NCBI RefSeq assembly: GCF_030652515.1
Contig: NZ_JAUSAR010000048.1
Location: 1 to 52,322 of the forward strand
Source of the DNA: Aquabacterium sp.
GTDB taxonomy: Bacteria; Pseudomonadota; Gammaproteobacteria; Burkholderiales; Burkholderiaceae_C
DNA: 52,322 nucleotides
Direction: 5' to 3'
Each line of letters starts with the position of its first letter. Position 1 is the first letter of the stretch. A program made the position numbers and the translations under genes. Positions 9,293 through 19,423 of the stretch are shown here, one piece after another. Below the pieces are notes generated by a model that was not told the origin of the DNA, made no database searches, and saw only the letters and a program-made list of their open reading frames with translations.

Positions 9293-12200
9293 ATCAGCCT
9301 GCCGCCTTGCCCACCCGCGCCTGGCTGTCGGCTTGGGCCGGTCCACTCTGGTTGGTGATGACCTTGCTGGTGCTGATCACCCTGGGTTTGAGCGGCCTGT
9401 GGTGGGCTTTGCACCAGGAGGTGGCCACGGCACGGCTGCTGTCGGTGCTGCCCGGGGTGACGGTGGTGGAGCCCAAGGGAGGGCTGCTGACAGGCTTTAG
9501 TGCGCAGCGCGTGGAGATCAGCCTGCCTCGCGGATCAAGGCTGGTGCTGGTTGAGCCGCACTGGCAAGGCGTGAGTTTTCGCCACGATGGCTCGGTGACG
9601 GGGCAGGTGGGCGTGACCATCGATGCTTTGCAAGCGCGCAGCGTCGATTTGCATTGGGTCGCTTCGCCTCCTTCCAAAACACCCAGCCCGGCTCCCACTG
9701 ATTTTGATCTGCCCGTGTCGGTGCGCTTGAAGGCGGTCACCGTGGGTGCGTTCCGCAGCAATCTGCTCGAACCCCAGGTGCTGCAGGATCTGGCCGCCCG
9801 TGTTTTCCTGCAAGAGTCGGTGGGTTTGGCGCACCAGCACCAGGTGGTGTTGAACCAGTTGCGGGTGCATGGCTGGCAGTTGAAGGGCCAGGCGGCTTTG
9901 GGCACGCGCAAGGCGATGAACCTGGATTTGAGCCTGGATGCCGAACGGGCTGCTGCGGGCACGGGCCGCGTTGACATTGGCGATGCGCAGTTGCGCTTGA
10001 AGGGGCCTTTGCAGAAGCTGGTGGCCCATGGGCAAGTGCAGCTGGGCAAGGGCACCGAAGCGGCGCAGAGCTTGACCATGTCGGGCGAGGTGGCGCCGTT
10101 TGCGGCCTGGCCTGTGCCCAGCTTGGCGGTGCAGGCCCATGGCCTGAACCTGGCGATGCTGTGGCCAGCTCTGCCCAACACTGCTTTGTCCGGCAAGGTG
10201 TCAGTGCAGCCCACGCCGCTGAGCGCCAAACGCAGTGCGCCTGATCTGGCGTTGGACATCGCGTTGACCAATGCCAAGCCTGGCGCCTGGGATGCCCGAG
10301 GCCTGCCTCTGGTGCGCCTGGCCGGCCAGGCGGCCTTGCCGATCGCGCTCACCGGCGCCTCGGCCGGGCAGTTGAACAGCCTGGGCCAGGCGGGGCAGTT
10401 GGCACTGACGCTGACCATGCCCCGAACCGGCGGGAAGACGCCCGGCACGGTGTTGGTCAATGGCACCTGGGATCTGGTCACCCCGCAGAAAACGCATCTG
10501 CAGGCCGACATCCAGGGTTTGGAGCCCCAGTCGCTGGACGGGCGCTCGCCACCGCTGCAACTGCAGGGCCGTGTCAATGTTCAGTCGGCCCCGTCTGATG
10601 GCAAGGCCTGGGAGCGCTGGGCCGTGCTGGCCGATCTGAGAGGGCAGTACAGCAAAGGCCCGGGGACGCCGACCCACCCGGTGGCGGTGAACCTGGCGGG
10701 GCATTGGTCGCCCACCTTGATCGACGTCAAGAGCTTGAGCCTTGCCTCGGGCACGGCGCTGGCCAAGTTGACGGGGCAGGCCAGCCAGACTGGCGAGGCG
10801 CCCTGGCGGGCCAAGGGGCAGTTTGACCTGACGAACTTCGACCCGCAGTTGTGGATGCCCTGGCCCGACAAGGCCACGGGCACCAACCGCCTGCAAGGCC
10901 GCGTTCAGTTCGAGGCCGATGCTTTGGGGCAGGGCGAGATGACGGGGCGCCTGGACCCCAGCCAGCTGGCAGGCCTCCCTTTGAGTGGCCTCTTCAGCTG
11001 GAAGGCGCCCGCAGGCCAGCCTGACATGAATTTCAAGGCCGACCTGAACCTGGCGGGTAACCAGGTGGGCTTGACTGGCGTGGCGCCGGTGATCCGATCG
11101 GTGCAAGACGGTGTTCAGTGGGCCGGTAACCGGCCTTGGCGCGGGCAGCTTCAGCTCCAGGCGCCCGCCATCCAGGCTTTGCAACCTTTGGCCCAATGGT
11201 GGGGCTGGCGCGATCTGCAGGGCAAGGCCCAGGGCCATGCCACGGTGGAGGGTGTCTGGCCAGCCTTGTCCACACAAGGAAACCTGGACCTGAGCGGCTT
11301 GCAGGCCAAGGATGCGGGTGGAACGCTGTACTCGCTGGAGCAGGCCGAAGGCCGCTGGCGCGTCAACACCGGGCAGATGACGGCACAGTCCGAGGGGCGT
11401 TTGACCATTCGCCAGGCCAGGGTGGGGGGCACCACGGTGGAGCAGCTCACGGCCGCCCTGGATGGCAGTGCCCAGTCCCACCGCCTGGTGGCGCAAGGCG
11501 ATGTGCACCTGCCCGTGAGGCAGGAAAAATCGAACCAGCCCGCGCCGGTTCCGCGCGTGCGCCTGGATTTGTCGGTGGCCGGTGGTGTGCTCGAATCCTT
11601 CAGTGGCTGGAAAGGCCAGGTGCAAAAACTGAGCGTGGTCACCATCGAGCCCGCGCCGCGTGCCTTGCTGTCGGCGCAGTCGGTCGATGTGCAGTGGGCC
11701 TTGACCAAGGCAGAGAGTCGCCTGGCTGTCAGCCCGACCCTGGTGTCGTTGATGGGGGCCGGTTTGAAGATCCAGGAGTTGACCTGGCGCGAGCCCCGGC
11801 AAGCGGGCGTGACCGGCGGGCAGACCAAGGTCAGCATCGACCTGGAGCCCATCAAGCTGGCTGAAGTGTTGGCGCGCTGGCAGCCCCAAGCTGGCTGGGG
11901 CGGTGATTTGACGGTGGTGGGCCAATTGCGCATGCAGAACAGCCCTGAGCAACCCTGGCAGGTCGATGGCCACCTGGCCCGGCGCGAGGGCGATCTGAGC
12001 CTGGCCGAGACCGCGATCGAAGGCAACATGGTCCAAACCCTGGGCATCAGGCAAGCCCGTCTGGCGCTGAAAGCCCGGGAGGGTGTCTGGACCTTGTCCG
12101 AGCAGTTTGACGGCCGCGTGCTGGGCTTGGTGAGCGGCCAGCAAACCGTGCGCACCCAGTCGCGAGACAGCCTGCCATCGGCGGGCGACAGCCTGTCGGG

Positions 12201-13503
12201 CACGCTGGAGGTGAAGATCGGCAATCTGCGTCCGTGGGGTGTTTGGGCCCCGCCAGGTTGGCGTTTGTCTGGGCAGGTGCAAGCCAATGCGGTCTTGTCT
12301 GGCACCTTGGGTGCGCCTTTGTACAAGGGTGAGGTGAATGGGCAGAACCTGGGCGCCAGCCAGGCCTTGCTGGGTGTCAACTTGTCCGAGGGCGTCTTGC
12401 GCTTGAGCCTGGATGGTGACCATGCGCACCTGGCGCAGTTCAAGGCCAAAGGTGGTGAGCAGGGCGGCACCATCAGCCTTGACGGTGATGCCATGTTGGG
12501 CGCCCAGCCCGAAGCCCGGCTGAACCTGGCGCTCGACCGATTTGCCTTGCTGCAGCGGGTGGATCGGCGCTTGCTGGTCAGCGGGCAGGGCCAACTGGTC
12601 TTGGGTGCAGAAGACATCAAGGCCGATGGCCGTTTCGTGGTCGATGAAGGGTTGATCGACATCAGCAAGGCCGACGCGCCGACCATTGGCGACGACGTCA
12701 ACGTCATCAACCGGCCTGGCGATGTGCCGACCAATGGCGAGGCCAGCGCAGACGCGGGCGCCGTGTCGCCCAAGCGCAAAGTGTTGGCGAACATCGAGGT
12801 GGATCTGGGGTCCAAGCTGCGCCTGAAGGGCCGGGGCCTGAACACGCTGTTGGTGGGCAAGCTGACCTTGACCACACCCAACGGCCGGATGGCGGTGCAT
12901 GGCACGGTCAAGACCGAGTCGGGCTCTTACGTGGCGTATGCGCAAAACCTGGTGATCGAACGAGGCTCGATCGCTTTCACGGGCCCCATCGACAACCCCC
13001 GGCTGGACATCCAGGCCATGCGGGCCGAATCGCCCACCGCCGCAGCGTCGGACGTGAAGGTGGGGGTCACCATCACCGGGACGGCCCAGGACCCGCGCGT
13101 GCGTCTGTATTCCGACCCGGCCATGTCGGAGACCGAGAAACTCTCCTGGCTGATCCTGGGCCGTGGTCCGGCCGGCCTGGGGGGCGCCGACATCGGTTTG
13201 CTGCAGACCGCCGCTTCGGCTTTGCTGGCGGGCGAGGGCGGAACGCCCAAGGATTCGGTGCTGGGGGCCATTGGCCTGGACGAGTTGTCGGTGCGCCAGT
13301 CCGAGAACGGCGACGCGCGTGAAACCGTGGTCAACGTGGGCAAGCAGATCTCGCGCAAGTGGTACCTGGGTTACGAGCGCAGCCTGAATGAAACGGCAGG
13401 CAACTGGCAGTTGATCTACCGGCTGGCGCAGCGCTTCACCTTGCGGGCGCAGGCGGGGCAAGACAATGCGCTGGACCTGATCTGGTCGTGGCGGTTTGAC
13501 TGA
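9289..13503 (+). CDS. tamB: TamB, inner-membrane-anchored translocation/assembly protein
   Basis: The 1404-residue protein starts at TTG 9289, overlapping the tamA stop codon (TTGA). An N-terminal membrane anchor lies at about 13-40, followed by a very long region of repetitive beta strands (LxLxGxVxV-type), as in AsmA/TamB/YhdP bridge proteins. The C-terminal 350 residues are the conserved DUF490/TamB domain (for example GSYVAYAQNLVIERGSIAFTG), which docks on TamA. Family members form a hydrophobic groove across the periplasm. E. coli TamB is about 1260 residues, so the length is normal to large. The TTG start fits the 4-bp overlap, but a start a few codons downstream cannot be excluded. Confidence 0.92.
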   Translation: MNQPAALPTRAWLSAWAGPLWLVMTLLVLITLGLSGLWWALHQEVATARLLSVLPGVTVVEPKGGLLTGFSAQRVEISLPRGSRLVLVEPHWQGVSFRHDGSVTGQVGVTIDALQARSVDLHWVASPPSKTPSPAPTDFDLPVSVRLKAVTVGAFRSNLLEPQVLQDLAARVFLQESVGLAHQHQVVLNQLRVHGWQLKGQAALGTRKAMNLDLSLDAERAAAGTGRVDIGDAQLRLKGPLQKLVAHGQVQLGKGTEAAQSLTMSGEVAPFAAWPVPSLAVQAHGLNLAMLWPALPNTALSGKVSVQPTPLSAKRSAPDLALDIALTNAKPGAWDARGLPLVRLAGQAALPIALTGASAGQLNSLGQAGQLALTLTMPRTGGKTPGTVLVNGTWDLVTPQKTHLQADIQGLEPQSLDGRSPPLQLQGRVNVQSAPSDGKAWERWAVLADLRGQYSKGPGTPTHPVAVNLAGHWSPTLIDVKSLSLASGTALAKLTGQASQTGEAPWRAKGQFDLTNFDPQLWMPWPDKATGTNRLQGRVQFEADALGQGEMTGRLDPSQLAGLPLSGLFSWKAPAGQPDMNFKADLNLAGNQVGLTGVAPVIRSVQDGVQWAGNRPWRGQLQLQAPAIQALQPLAQWWGWRDLQGKAQGHATVEGVWPALSTQGNLDLSGLQAKDAGGTLYSLEQAEGRWRVNTGQMTAQSEGRLTIRQARVGGTTVEQLTAALDGSAQSHRLVAQGDVHLPVRQEKSNQPAPVPRVRLDLSVAGGVLESFSGWKGQVQKLSVVTIEPAPRALLSAQSVDVQWALTKAESRLAVSPTLVSLMGAGLKIQELTWREPRQAGVTGGQTKVSIDLEPIKLAEVLARWQPQAGWGGDLTVVGQLRMQNSPEQPWQVDGHLARREGDLSLAETAIEGNMVQTLGIRQARLALKAREGVWTLSEQFDGRVLGLVSGQQTVRTQSRDSLPSAGDSLSGTLEVKIGNLRPWGVWAPPGWRLSGQVQANAVLSGTLGAPLYKGEVNGQNLGASQALLGVNLSEGVLRLSLDGDHAHLAQFKAKGGEQGGTISLDGDAMLGAQPEARLNLALDRFALLQRVDRRLLVSGQGQLVLGAEDIKADGRFVVDEGLIDISKADAPTIGDDVNVINRPGDVPTNGEASADAGAVSPKRKVLANIEVDLGSKLRLKGRGLNTLLVGKLTLTTPNGRMAVHGTVKTESGSYVAYAQNLVIERGSIAFTGPIDNPRLDIQAMRAESPTAAASDVKVGVTITGTAQDPRVRLYSDPAMSETEKLSWLILGRGPAGLGGADIGLLQTAASALLAGEGGTPKDSVLGAIGLDELSVRQSENGDARETVVNVGKQISRKWYLGYERSLNETAGNWQLIYRLAQRFTLRAQAGQDNALDLIWSWRFD

Positions 13504-13511
13504 TGACCAGG

Positions 13512-13889
13512 CTAGCCTGAAATCAGCACGCTGGATTGCGGCTTGGCCGGATCGTAGAACACCAGCACCTGGGCGCCAGCCGGGAATTTTTGCTGAATGG
13601 CCAGCGCTTCGGCCTCCGTGCTGAAGCGGGGCAGCAGGGCGCGGATGCGGTTGTTCTTGTAGGTCTGGCCGTTGACGCTGTAGGTGTAGTTGATGTCGAT
13701 CCGCCATTCGCGCGTGAAGCTGGCGCCGTCGTTCGACTCGTTCTGCGCCACTACCCGCGAATCAATGATCAAGCCAGTGGCCGTGGGCCACTGGGGGCTG
13801 GCCTTGCGATCCTGGTAGCCGCGCCACATCAGGAACGCCAGCCCGAAGGCGATCGCGCCGATGATCCATTTTTCCCAGTCGATGCTCAT
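13512..13889 (-). CDS. DUF3592-type membrane-anchored protein
   Basis: The 125-residue protein starts at MSIDWEKW (cat at 13887-13889), with AAGG just upstream on the minus strand. An in-frame extension to 13952 would overlap the divergent HD gene and is unlikely. One transmembrane helix (about residues 8-26) is followed by a small beta-rich domain with YTYSVNGQTYKN and a C-terminal VFYDPAKPQSSVL. That pattern, ending in 'YDP..P..s.L', is typical of DUF3592. The function of the family is not established. The gene converges on tamB with 8 bp between stop codons. Confidence 0.75.
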   Translation of the reverse strand: MSIDWEKWIIGAIAFGLAFLMWRGYQDRKASPQWPTATGLIIDSRVVAQNESNDGASFTREWRIDINYTYSVNGQTYKNNRIRALLPRFSTEAEALAIQQKFPAGAQVLVFYDPAKPQSSVLISG

Positions 13890-13941
13890 GGCCTTAGTTT
13901 GCCGCAAAGGCGGGCCGGAGCATTGGCGATATATTCCCCGC

Positions 13942-14535
13942 ATGTCGAACACCAGTCCCTTTTACGCCCACCTGGCCCGCCTGCGCTTCATCAAGCGCTG
14001 GGGCTTGATGCGCAATGCCGTCGAAGAAGATGTGGCCCAGCACAGCTGGGAAGTGGCCGTGCTGGCCCATGCGCTGGCGGTGATCCGCCGCGATGTGATG
14101 GGTGTGCCGATTGACCCCAATGCGGTCGCCACGCGCGCCTTGTTCCACGATGCAACCGAAGCCATCACGGGTGATTTGCCGACCCCGGTCAAGTATTCGC
14201 CTGCCATGCGCCAGGCGACCGCCCACCTGGAGCACGAGGTCAGCCAGGAAATGCTGGCCGTGCTGCCGCAGGCACTCCAGCCCGCCTTGCGCGAGGTGTT
14301 GGACCACGAGCACTGGCCCGACGACCACGCCCAACTGGTCAAGGCCGCCGACCGCCTCGCTGCCTGGCTGAAGTGCCGGGCCGAACTGCGCTATGGCAAC
14401 ACCGAGTTCGAGCAGGCCGCCCAGCAGATCAAGGGCAAGATCGACCAGCACATGATTCCCGAGGTGCGCTACTTTCTGGACCAGTTCGGCCCCGCCTTTG
14501 AACTGACGCTTGACTCCTTGATGCGCGGCGACTGA
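13942..14535 (+). CDS. yfbR: HD-domain 5'-deoxynucleotidase, YfbR-like
   Basis: The 197-residue protein starts at MSNTSPFYAH (ATG 13942), close to the 199 residues of E. coli YfbR. HD-superfamily metal ligands are visible: H in DVAQHSW, the HD pair in ALFHDATEA, and a later aspartate in KAADRLAAW. The early LRFIKRWGLMRN segment, with its conserved Arg/Trp, is also YfbR-like. YfbR removes phosphate from 5'-deoxyribonucleoside monophosphates and takes part in nucleotide salvage and dNTP balance. An exonuclease gene follows 2 bp downstream, so the two are probably co-transcribed, joining nucleotide release with nucleotide turnover. Confidence 0.85.
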   Translation: MSNTSPFYAHLARLRFIKRWGLMRNAVEEDVAQHSWEVAVLAHALAVIRRDVMGVPIDPNAVATRALFHDATEAITGDLPTPVKYSPAMRQATAHLEHEVSQEMLAVLPQALQPALREVLDHEHWPDDHAQLVKAADRLAAWLKCRAELRYGNTEFEQAAQQIKGKIDQHMIPEVRYFLDQFGPAFELTLDSLMRGD

Positions 14536-14537
14536 CC

Positions 14538-15473
14538 ATGAACGACACCGCTTTGCTCGATCCCTCTTTCGACACGCCAGAAGCCCTGGCCAAGGTGCTG
14601 GAGGCCCACCCCGACTACCGCGTGCTGCGCCGCCTGGTGCCGCGCAAAACCTTCGGCCACAAGGCCACTGGCGCCAAGGCCAAAGTGCTGATCCTGGACA
14701 CCGAAACCACCGGCCTGGACTGGCGCAAGGACAAGATCATCGAGCTGGCCCTGCTGCTCGTTGAGGTGGATCTGGAGGCCGGCCTGCCCATCCGCGTGCT
14801 GGAGGTGTACGACGAGCTGGAAGACCCCGGCATGCCCATTCCCGAGACCGCATTGCGCGTCACCGGCATCACCGATGAGATGGTGAGTGGCCAGCGCCTG
14901 AACGAAGCGCGCATTGCCACCTTGCTGGAGGGCGTGTCACTGGTCATCGCGCACAACGCCCGTTTTGACCGTGCCTTCGTGGAGGGGCGGCTGCCTGCGT
15001 TTGCAGAACTGCCGTGGGCCTGTTCGCTGGCTGAGATCGACTGGAGCGAAGAAGGCCGTGGCTCCGCCAAGCTGGAATTTTTAGCGTCCGAGCTGGGCTT
15101 GTTTTACGACGCCCACCGGGCCGAGATGGATTGCCATGCCTTGCTGGCCGTGCTGAGCCAGCCCTTGCCCAACTCAGGCCACTCGGGGTTGAAAGCCCTG
15201 CTCAACGCCGGCCAGACCACCACCTACAAGGTCATGGCCACGGGTTCGCCCTTTGACTCGAAAGACACTTTGAAAGCGCGTGGTTACCGTTGGGATGCCG
15301 AGCGCAAGGTCTGGCACACCAGCGCGAACAATGCCGAATTGCTGGAGGCTGAATGCACCTGGCTGAAGGCCTCGGTCTATGGCCGGCGTGCGGCCCGCAT
15401 CGAGATCGAGCAACTCACGGCCCGTGATCGCTTCGCCCCACGCTCGGGGCTGGTCCAGATGCGGGATCTGTGA
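14538..15473 (+). CDS. DEDDh 3'-5' exonuclease (DnaQ-like)
   Basis: The 311-residue protein has an exonuclease domain from about 48 to 210 with all DEDDh residues: D54 and E56 (LDTETTG), D144 (HNARFDR), and H193 with D198 (HRAEMD). This is the proofreading/RNase T type of two-metal nuclease. The C-terminal 100 residues hold a small domain (TLKARGYRWDAERKVWHT, residues about 245-262) seen in stand-alone DnaQ-like exonucleases of this lineage. That segment resembles a DUF5710-like fold. It is too short and too divergent to be the replicative epsilon subunit. It lies 2 bp after the yfbR-like gene. The substrate is unknown. Confidence 0.85.
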   Translation: MNDTALLDPSFDTPEALAKVLEAHPDYRVLRRLVPRKTFGHKATGAKAKVLILDTETTGLDWRKDKIIELALLLVEVDLEAGLPIRVLEVYDELEDPGMPIPETALRVTGITDEMVSGQRLNEARIATLLEGVSLVIAHNARFDRAFVEGRLPAFAELPWACSLAEIDWSEEGRGSAKLEFLASELGLFYDAHRAEMDCHALLAVLSQPLPNSGHSGLKALLNAGQTTTYKVMATGSPFDSKDTLKARGYRWDAERKVWHTSANNAELLEAECTWLKASVYGRRAARIEIEQLTARDRFAPRSGLVQMRDL

Positions 15474-15494
15474 GCCAGCCTGGCCCGGTTTTGT

Positions 15495-15833
15495 TCAGCG
15501 CAGGATGTTGTAGCCCCGGCCCGTCAGGCAGCGCTTGAGCACGGTCATGCGGTCGGCGTCGTTGGCGGCCTTGCGGCCGACGAGGCCCATCGACACCCGG
15601 TCAGCGGCGGTGCCCACGACCTTGGAGGCCGTCTTGCCCACGCTGTTGACGTCCTGGTTGGCAATGGCCGCGCATTCAGCGTAGTCCTTGTCGTAGACCA
15701 CCGCGTCGATTTTGGTCTTGTCGACCAGGTCATAACCGGTGACCGGCACCATGTCGACGTTGGGCTCCAGGCTGGTGCAGGCGGCGGCTGACAAGGCCAG
15801 GACGATGGCCGAGAGAGTGCTGATGCGGTTCAT
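15495..15833 (-). CDS. Small putative lipoprotein with Gly/Ala-rich segment
   Basis: The 112-residue product starts at ATG 15833 (MNRISTLSAI); an in-frame TTG at 15839 would add two residues. A short signal sequence ends in LSAAAC-TSL, an imperfect lipobox with Ala at -3. The mature part contains a segment (VGKTASKVVGTAADRVSMG) with regularly spaced small residues, then a CLTGRGY ending. Such envelope lipoproteins are common in the Comamonadaceae; their roles are unknown. Two further cysteines (AECAA and KRCLTG) might form a disulfide. It converges on the exonuclease gene. Confidence 0.65.
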   Translation of the reverse strand: MNRISTLSAIVLALSAAACTSLEPNVDMVPVTGYDLVDKTKIDAVVYDKDYAECAAIANQDVNSVGKTASKVVGTAADRVSMGLVGRKAANDADRMTVLKRCLTGRGYNILR

Positions 15834-15863
15834 GAACAATGCGGATGTTGTTGATGCCCGATT

Positions 15864-16817
15864 TTAGGCAGCCTTGGGCCCACCTTTGAGGCGTTGGAAC
15901 AAAGTCACCAGCACCAAAGTCAAGCCTCCGGCAACAATGCCCACAACGGCATCTACAAGGGTTGGGGTAATCACCTTGAGCGCGGCGCCGATGCCCGAGA
16001 TGCCGCCCGCGCTTTCAGCCAGGTGGTGGATCCAGTCGTGTGCGGCCGGGATGCCATGGGTCAGGATGCCGCCGCCCACCAGGAACATGGCGATGGTGCC
16101 GGCGATGGTGAGCAGGCGCATCAGATAAGGGGCCGAATTCACGATGGCCTTGCCGATGCTTTTCTGCACCTGGCCCAGTGAGCCAGGGCCCGCAGTGCGG
16201 GTCAGGTACAGGCCACCGTCGTCCAGTTTGACGATGGCGGCCACCAGGCCATACACGCCCACGGTCATGATGATGGCGATGCCCACGAGCACTGACAGTT
16301 GGGTGGTGAAGGCCTTGTCGGCCACCGTGCCCAGGGTGATGGCGATGATTTCGGCCGAGAGGATGAAATCGGTGCGCACGGCGCCCGAGATCTTGTCTTT
16401 TTCATACGCCACCAGGTCCACCGCAGGGTTGGCCAAGGCCTTGACCAGGTCCTGGTGGTGCGCCTCGTCCTCGGCGTGGCTGTGCATCAGCTTGTGGGCC
16501 ACTTTTTCAAAGCCTTCAAAGCAAAGGAACAGGCCGCCGACCATGAGCAAGGGTGTCACCGCCCAGGGCGCGAAGGCGCTGATGGCCAGTGCGGCAGGCA
16601 CCAGGATGGCCTTGTTGCGGGCCGAGCCTTTGGCCACGGCCCAGACCACGGGCAACTCGCGGTCCGCCTGCACGCCGGACACTTGTTGGGCGTTCAGGGC
16701 CAGATCGTCGCCCAGCACGCCTGAGGTTTTCTTGGCCGCCACCTTGGTCAGTACGGCCACGTCGTCAAGGATCGTGGCGATGTCGTCAATGAGGGCGAGG
16801 AGGCTGCTGCCGGCCAT
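15864..16817 (-). CDS. DUF808 inner-membrane protein (YedI-like)
   Basis: The 317-residue protein begins MAGSSLLALIDDIATILDDV, the diagnostic DUF808 N-terminus. Several transmembrane helices follow, with the conserved LFLCFEGFEKVAHK segment and GILTHGIP near residue 250. The length matches E. coli YedI (about 305). The biochemical function is unknown. The gene lies 72 bp downstream of fumC on the same strand, with no obvious terminator between them, so read-through is possible. Confidence 0.88.
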   Translation of the reverse strand: MAGSSLLALIDDIATILDDVAVLTKVAAKKTSGVLGDDLALNAQQVSGVQADRELPVVWAVAKGSARNKAILVPAALAISAFAPWAVTPLLMVGGLFLCFEGFEKVAHKLMHSHAEDEAHHQDLVKALANPAVDLVAYEKDKISGAVRTDFILSAEIIAITLGTVADKAFTTQLSVLVGIAIIMTVGVYGLVAAIVKLDDGGLYLTRTAGPGSLGQVQKSIGKAIVNSAPYLMRLLTIAGTIAMFLVGGGILTHGIPAAHDWIHHLAESAGGISGIGAALKVITPTLVDAVVGIVAGGLTLVLVTLFQRLKGGPKAA

Positions 16818-16889
16818 GGGTGAGTCCTGGTGTGAAAAGCGGGTGGTGTCCCGAAACTCGCATCCTATCGGACTTCAATGGCGGTTTTT

Positions 16890-18281
16890 TCAACGCGGGC
16901 CGAGCATCTGCCTGGGATCGACCCACTGGTCGAACTCCTCGCCGGTGACGGCGTTCAGCGCCAGGGCGGCTTCGCGCAGCGAAGTGCCGTTCTTTTGCGC
17001 ATGCTTGGCCACGGCCGATGCTTTGTCGTAGCCAATGTGCGGTGCCAGCGCCGTCACCAGCATCAGCGAGCGTTGCAACAGCTCTTCCACGCGGGCCTGG
17101 TTCACGGTGATGCCTTGGACGCAATGCTGGGCAAAGCTGTTCATGGCATCGGACAACAGGCGCACGCTGTCCAGGGTGTTCAGCGCGATCAGGGGCTTGT
17201 AGACATTGAGTTCGAAGTGTCCCTGGCTGGCAGCAAAACCGATGGCCGCGTCGTGGCCCATCACTTGGGCGCACACCATGGTCATGGCCTCCACCTGGGT
17301 TGGGTTGACCTTGCCGGGCATGATGGAGCTGCCGGGTTCGTTCTCGGGCAGGTGCAGTTCGCCCAGGCCAGCGCGGGGGCCGCTGGCCATCAGGCGGATG
17401 TCGTTGGCGATCTTGGTCAGGGCCACGGCCAGCATCTTCAGGCCGCCATGGAAGGCCACCAGGGCCTCGTGCCCGGCCATGGCGGCGAACAGATTGTCGG
17501 CCTGGTGCAAAGGCAGTTGCAGGTGCTGGCCCAGCAAGGCGGCCACGCGGATGCCGAACTCCGGGTGCGTGTTCAAGCCGGTGCCCACCGCGGTGCCGCC
17601 AATGGCCAGCGCGTGCACGGCCTGCAGCGCATGGGTGATGGCGTGGTCGCACAAGGCCAGCTGGGCTTCGTAGCCGCCAAACTCCTGGCCCAGGGTCACG
17701 GGTGTGGCATCTTGCCAGTGGGTGCGGCCAATCTTGACCACGTCGGCATAGGCGGCCGCTTTGTCGGCCATCACGCTGCGCAGGGCCTCCAAGGCGGGCA
17801 GCAAGCGCGTTTGTGCTTCCTTGCCCACAGCCACGTGCATGGCGGTGGGGAACACATCGTTGGACGACTGGCCCAGGTTCACGTCATCGTTGGGATGCAC
17901 CAGGCGCTGGCCCCCCAGGCTGCCCCCCAAGGCCTGCGAAGCCAGGTTGGCGATCACCTCGTTGACGTTCATGTTGCTTTGCGTGCCCGAGCCGGTCTGC
18001 CACACCGACAGCGGAAACTCGGCATCGAACTGGCCCAGGGCCACCTGTTGCGCAGCGCTGGCAATGGCTTGCGCCTTGCCAGAATCCAGCAAGCCCAGGT
18101 CCTGGTTGGTGTGCGCGGCTGCCCACTTGATCCACGCCAGGGCATGGATCAGGGGCAGGGGCATGCGTTGCTCGCCAATGGCGAAGAAGTGCAGGCTGCG
18201 GGCGGTCTGTGCGGCCCACAGGGCCTCGGCGGGCACATCGATGGGGCCGAAGCTGTCGGTCTCGGTGCGGGTGGCGGTCAT
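16890..18281 (-). CDS. fumC: Fumarate hydratase class II
   Basis: The start is ATG 18281 ([12 protein letters not shown]): GAGGAG lies about 7 nt upstream on the minus strand, so the in-frame TTG at 18299 is rejected. The 463-residue length is typical of FumC. The superfamily signature [11 protein letters not shown], carrying the catalytic serine loop, is present, along with [14 protein letters not shown] and the HPNDDVN substrate-binding segment. The enzyme interconverts fumarate and L-malate in the TCA cycle as an iron-independent homotetramer. It follows cheB by 65 bp on the same strand. A 6-bp inverted repeat (GCCTTG/CAAGGC) without a T-run lies in that gap. Confidence 0.96.
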   Translation of the reverse strand: MTATRTETDSFGPIDVPAEALWAAQTARSLHFFAIGEQRMPLPLIHALAWIKWAAAHTNQDLGLLDSGKAQAIASAAQQVALGQFDAEFPLSVWQTGSGTQSNMNVNEVIANLASQALGGSLGGQRLVHPNDDVNLGQSSNDVFPTAMHVAVGKEAQTRLLPALEALRSVMADKAAAYADVVKIGRTHWQDATPVTLGQEFGGYEAQLALCDHAITHALQAVHALAIGGTAVGTGLNTHPEFGIRVAALLGQHLQLPLHQADNLFAAMAGHEALVAFHGGLKMLAVALTKIANDIRLMASGPRAGLGELHLPENEPGSSIMPGKVNPTQVEAMTMVCAQVMGHDAAIGFAASQGHFELNVYKPLIALNTLDSVRLLSDAMNSFAQHCVQGITVNQARVEELLQRSLMLVTALAPHIGYDKASAVAKHAQKNGTSLREAALALNAVTGEEFDQWVDPRQMLGPR

Positions 18282-18346
18282 GCGGGTCTCCTCAGGCAAG
18301 GGGCCAGCATAGCCTTGGCAACATCACCCTTCAAGGCAGGGGGCGC

Positions 18347-19423
18347 TCAGTTGCCGTGCTGGATGATCTCGCGATGCAGCGCCCCGATGGGCAGGATCTT
18401 GTCCACGGCGCCGCGCTTCACCGCCTCTTTGGGCATGCCATAGACCACGCAGGTTTCTTCGTCCTGGGCAATGGTGCGGGCGCCAGCGTTCTTCATCTCC
18501 AGCATGCCCGCGGCGCCATCGTCGCCCATGCCCGTCATGATCAGGCCCAGGGCATTGGCTCCGGCAGACTTGGCCACGGATCTGAATAGAACGTCCACCG
18601 AGGGGCGGTGACGGTTCACAAGCGGGCCGTCGAGCACCTCCACAAAATACTGGGCCCCACTGCGTTTGAGCACCATGTGCTTGCCGCCCGGCGCGATCAG
18701 GGCCTGGCCGGGCACAACGCGGTCGTTGTTCTGGGCCTCCTTGACGCGGATCTGGCAGATGCTGTCCAGGCGTGCCGCGAAAGCGGCGGTGAACTTCTCG
18801 GGCATGTGCTGCACGATGACGATACCCGGACAGACGCGGGGCAGGGCGGTGAGCACTTCTTCCAGAGCCTGGGTGCCGCCAGTGGACGTGCCGATGGCGA
18901 CCACGCGCTCGGTGGTCTGCACCATGGCCTTGGGGCTGGCAGCACTCAGGATGACGTCGGCGTTGTTTTTGACCTGGGGGACCAGGGGGGGCGCCTCGGC
19001 CCGCATGGCCAGGCGCCGCACATTGGCCTTGGAGGCGGCCTTGACCGCGCTGACCAGGTCGTCCGTGGTGTCAACGATGAACTGCTTCAGGCCCAGTTTG
19101 GGTTTGGTGATGATGGAGACCGCGCCTGCCGCGAGGGCTTCCATGGTGGTCTTGGCCCCCTTCTCGGTCAGCGTGGAGCAGATCACCACGGGGGTGGGGC
19201 GCTCTGTCATGATCTTCTTCAAGAAGGTGATGCCATCCATGCGGGGCATTTCAACGTCCAGCACGATCACGTCGGGCCAACTGATCTTCAGCCGTTCGAT
19301 GGCCAGCAGCGGGTCGGCCACGGCGCAGCACACTTCAATCCCGGGGGCAGCGTTCAGCACGGCAGACAGCACCTGCCGAACCACCGCTGAATCATCGACC
19401 ACCATGACTTGGATGGACTTCAT
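18347..19423 (-). CDS. cheB: CheB, receptor glutamate methylesterase/glutamine deamidase
   Basis: The 358-residue protein has an N-terminal receiver domain (acidic D10 and D11, phospho-acceptor D56, K107) and a C-terminal methylesterase domain. The catalytic triad is S180 (GTSTGG), H206 (VQHMPE) and D301 (MTGMGDDG), a constant offset of 15-16 from E. coli S164, H190 and D286. Phosphorylated by CheA, it removes methyl groups from receptor glutamates for adaptation. It is the last gene of the chemosensory cluster and overlaps cheD by 4 bp. Confidence 0.97.
   Translation of the reverse strand: MKSIQVMVVDDSAVVRQVLSAVLNAAPGIEVCCAVADPLLAIERLKISWPDVIVLDVEMPRMDGITFLKKIMTERPTPVVICSTLTEKGAKTTMEALAAGAVSIITKPKLGLKQFIVDTTDDLVSAVKAASKANVRRLAMRAEAPPLVPQVKNNADVILSAASPKAMVQTTERVVAIGTSTGGTQALEEVLTALPRVCPGIVIVQHMPEKFTAAFAARLDSICQIRVKEAQNNDRVVPGQALIAPGGKHMVLKRSGAQYFVEVLDGPLVNRHRPSVDVLFRSVAKSAGANALGLIMTGMGDDGAAGMLEMKNAGARTIAQDEETCVVYGMPKEAVKRGAVDKILPIGALHREIIQHGN

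Noticed and set aside
10201..13707. Very long open frame (1168 codons) on the minus strand opposite tamB
   Set aside because: The translation is rich in Arg, Gln, His and Gly with no recognisable motif, and lies antisense to a clear tamB. It is a by-product of high GC at third positions.
18282..18346. Terminator between cheB and fumC
   Set aside because: A GCCTTG/CAAGGC inverted repeat is present but its loop is 14 nt and no T-run follows on the minus strand.
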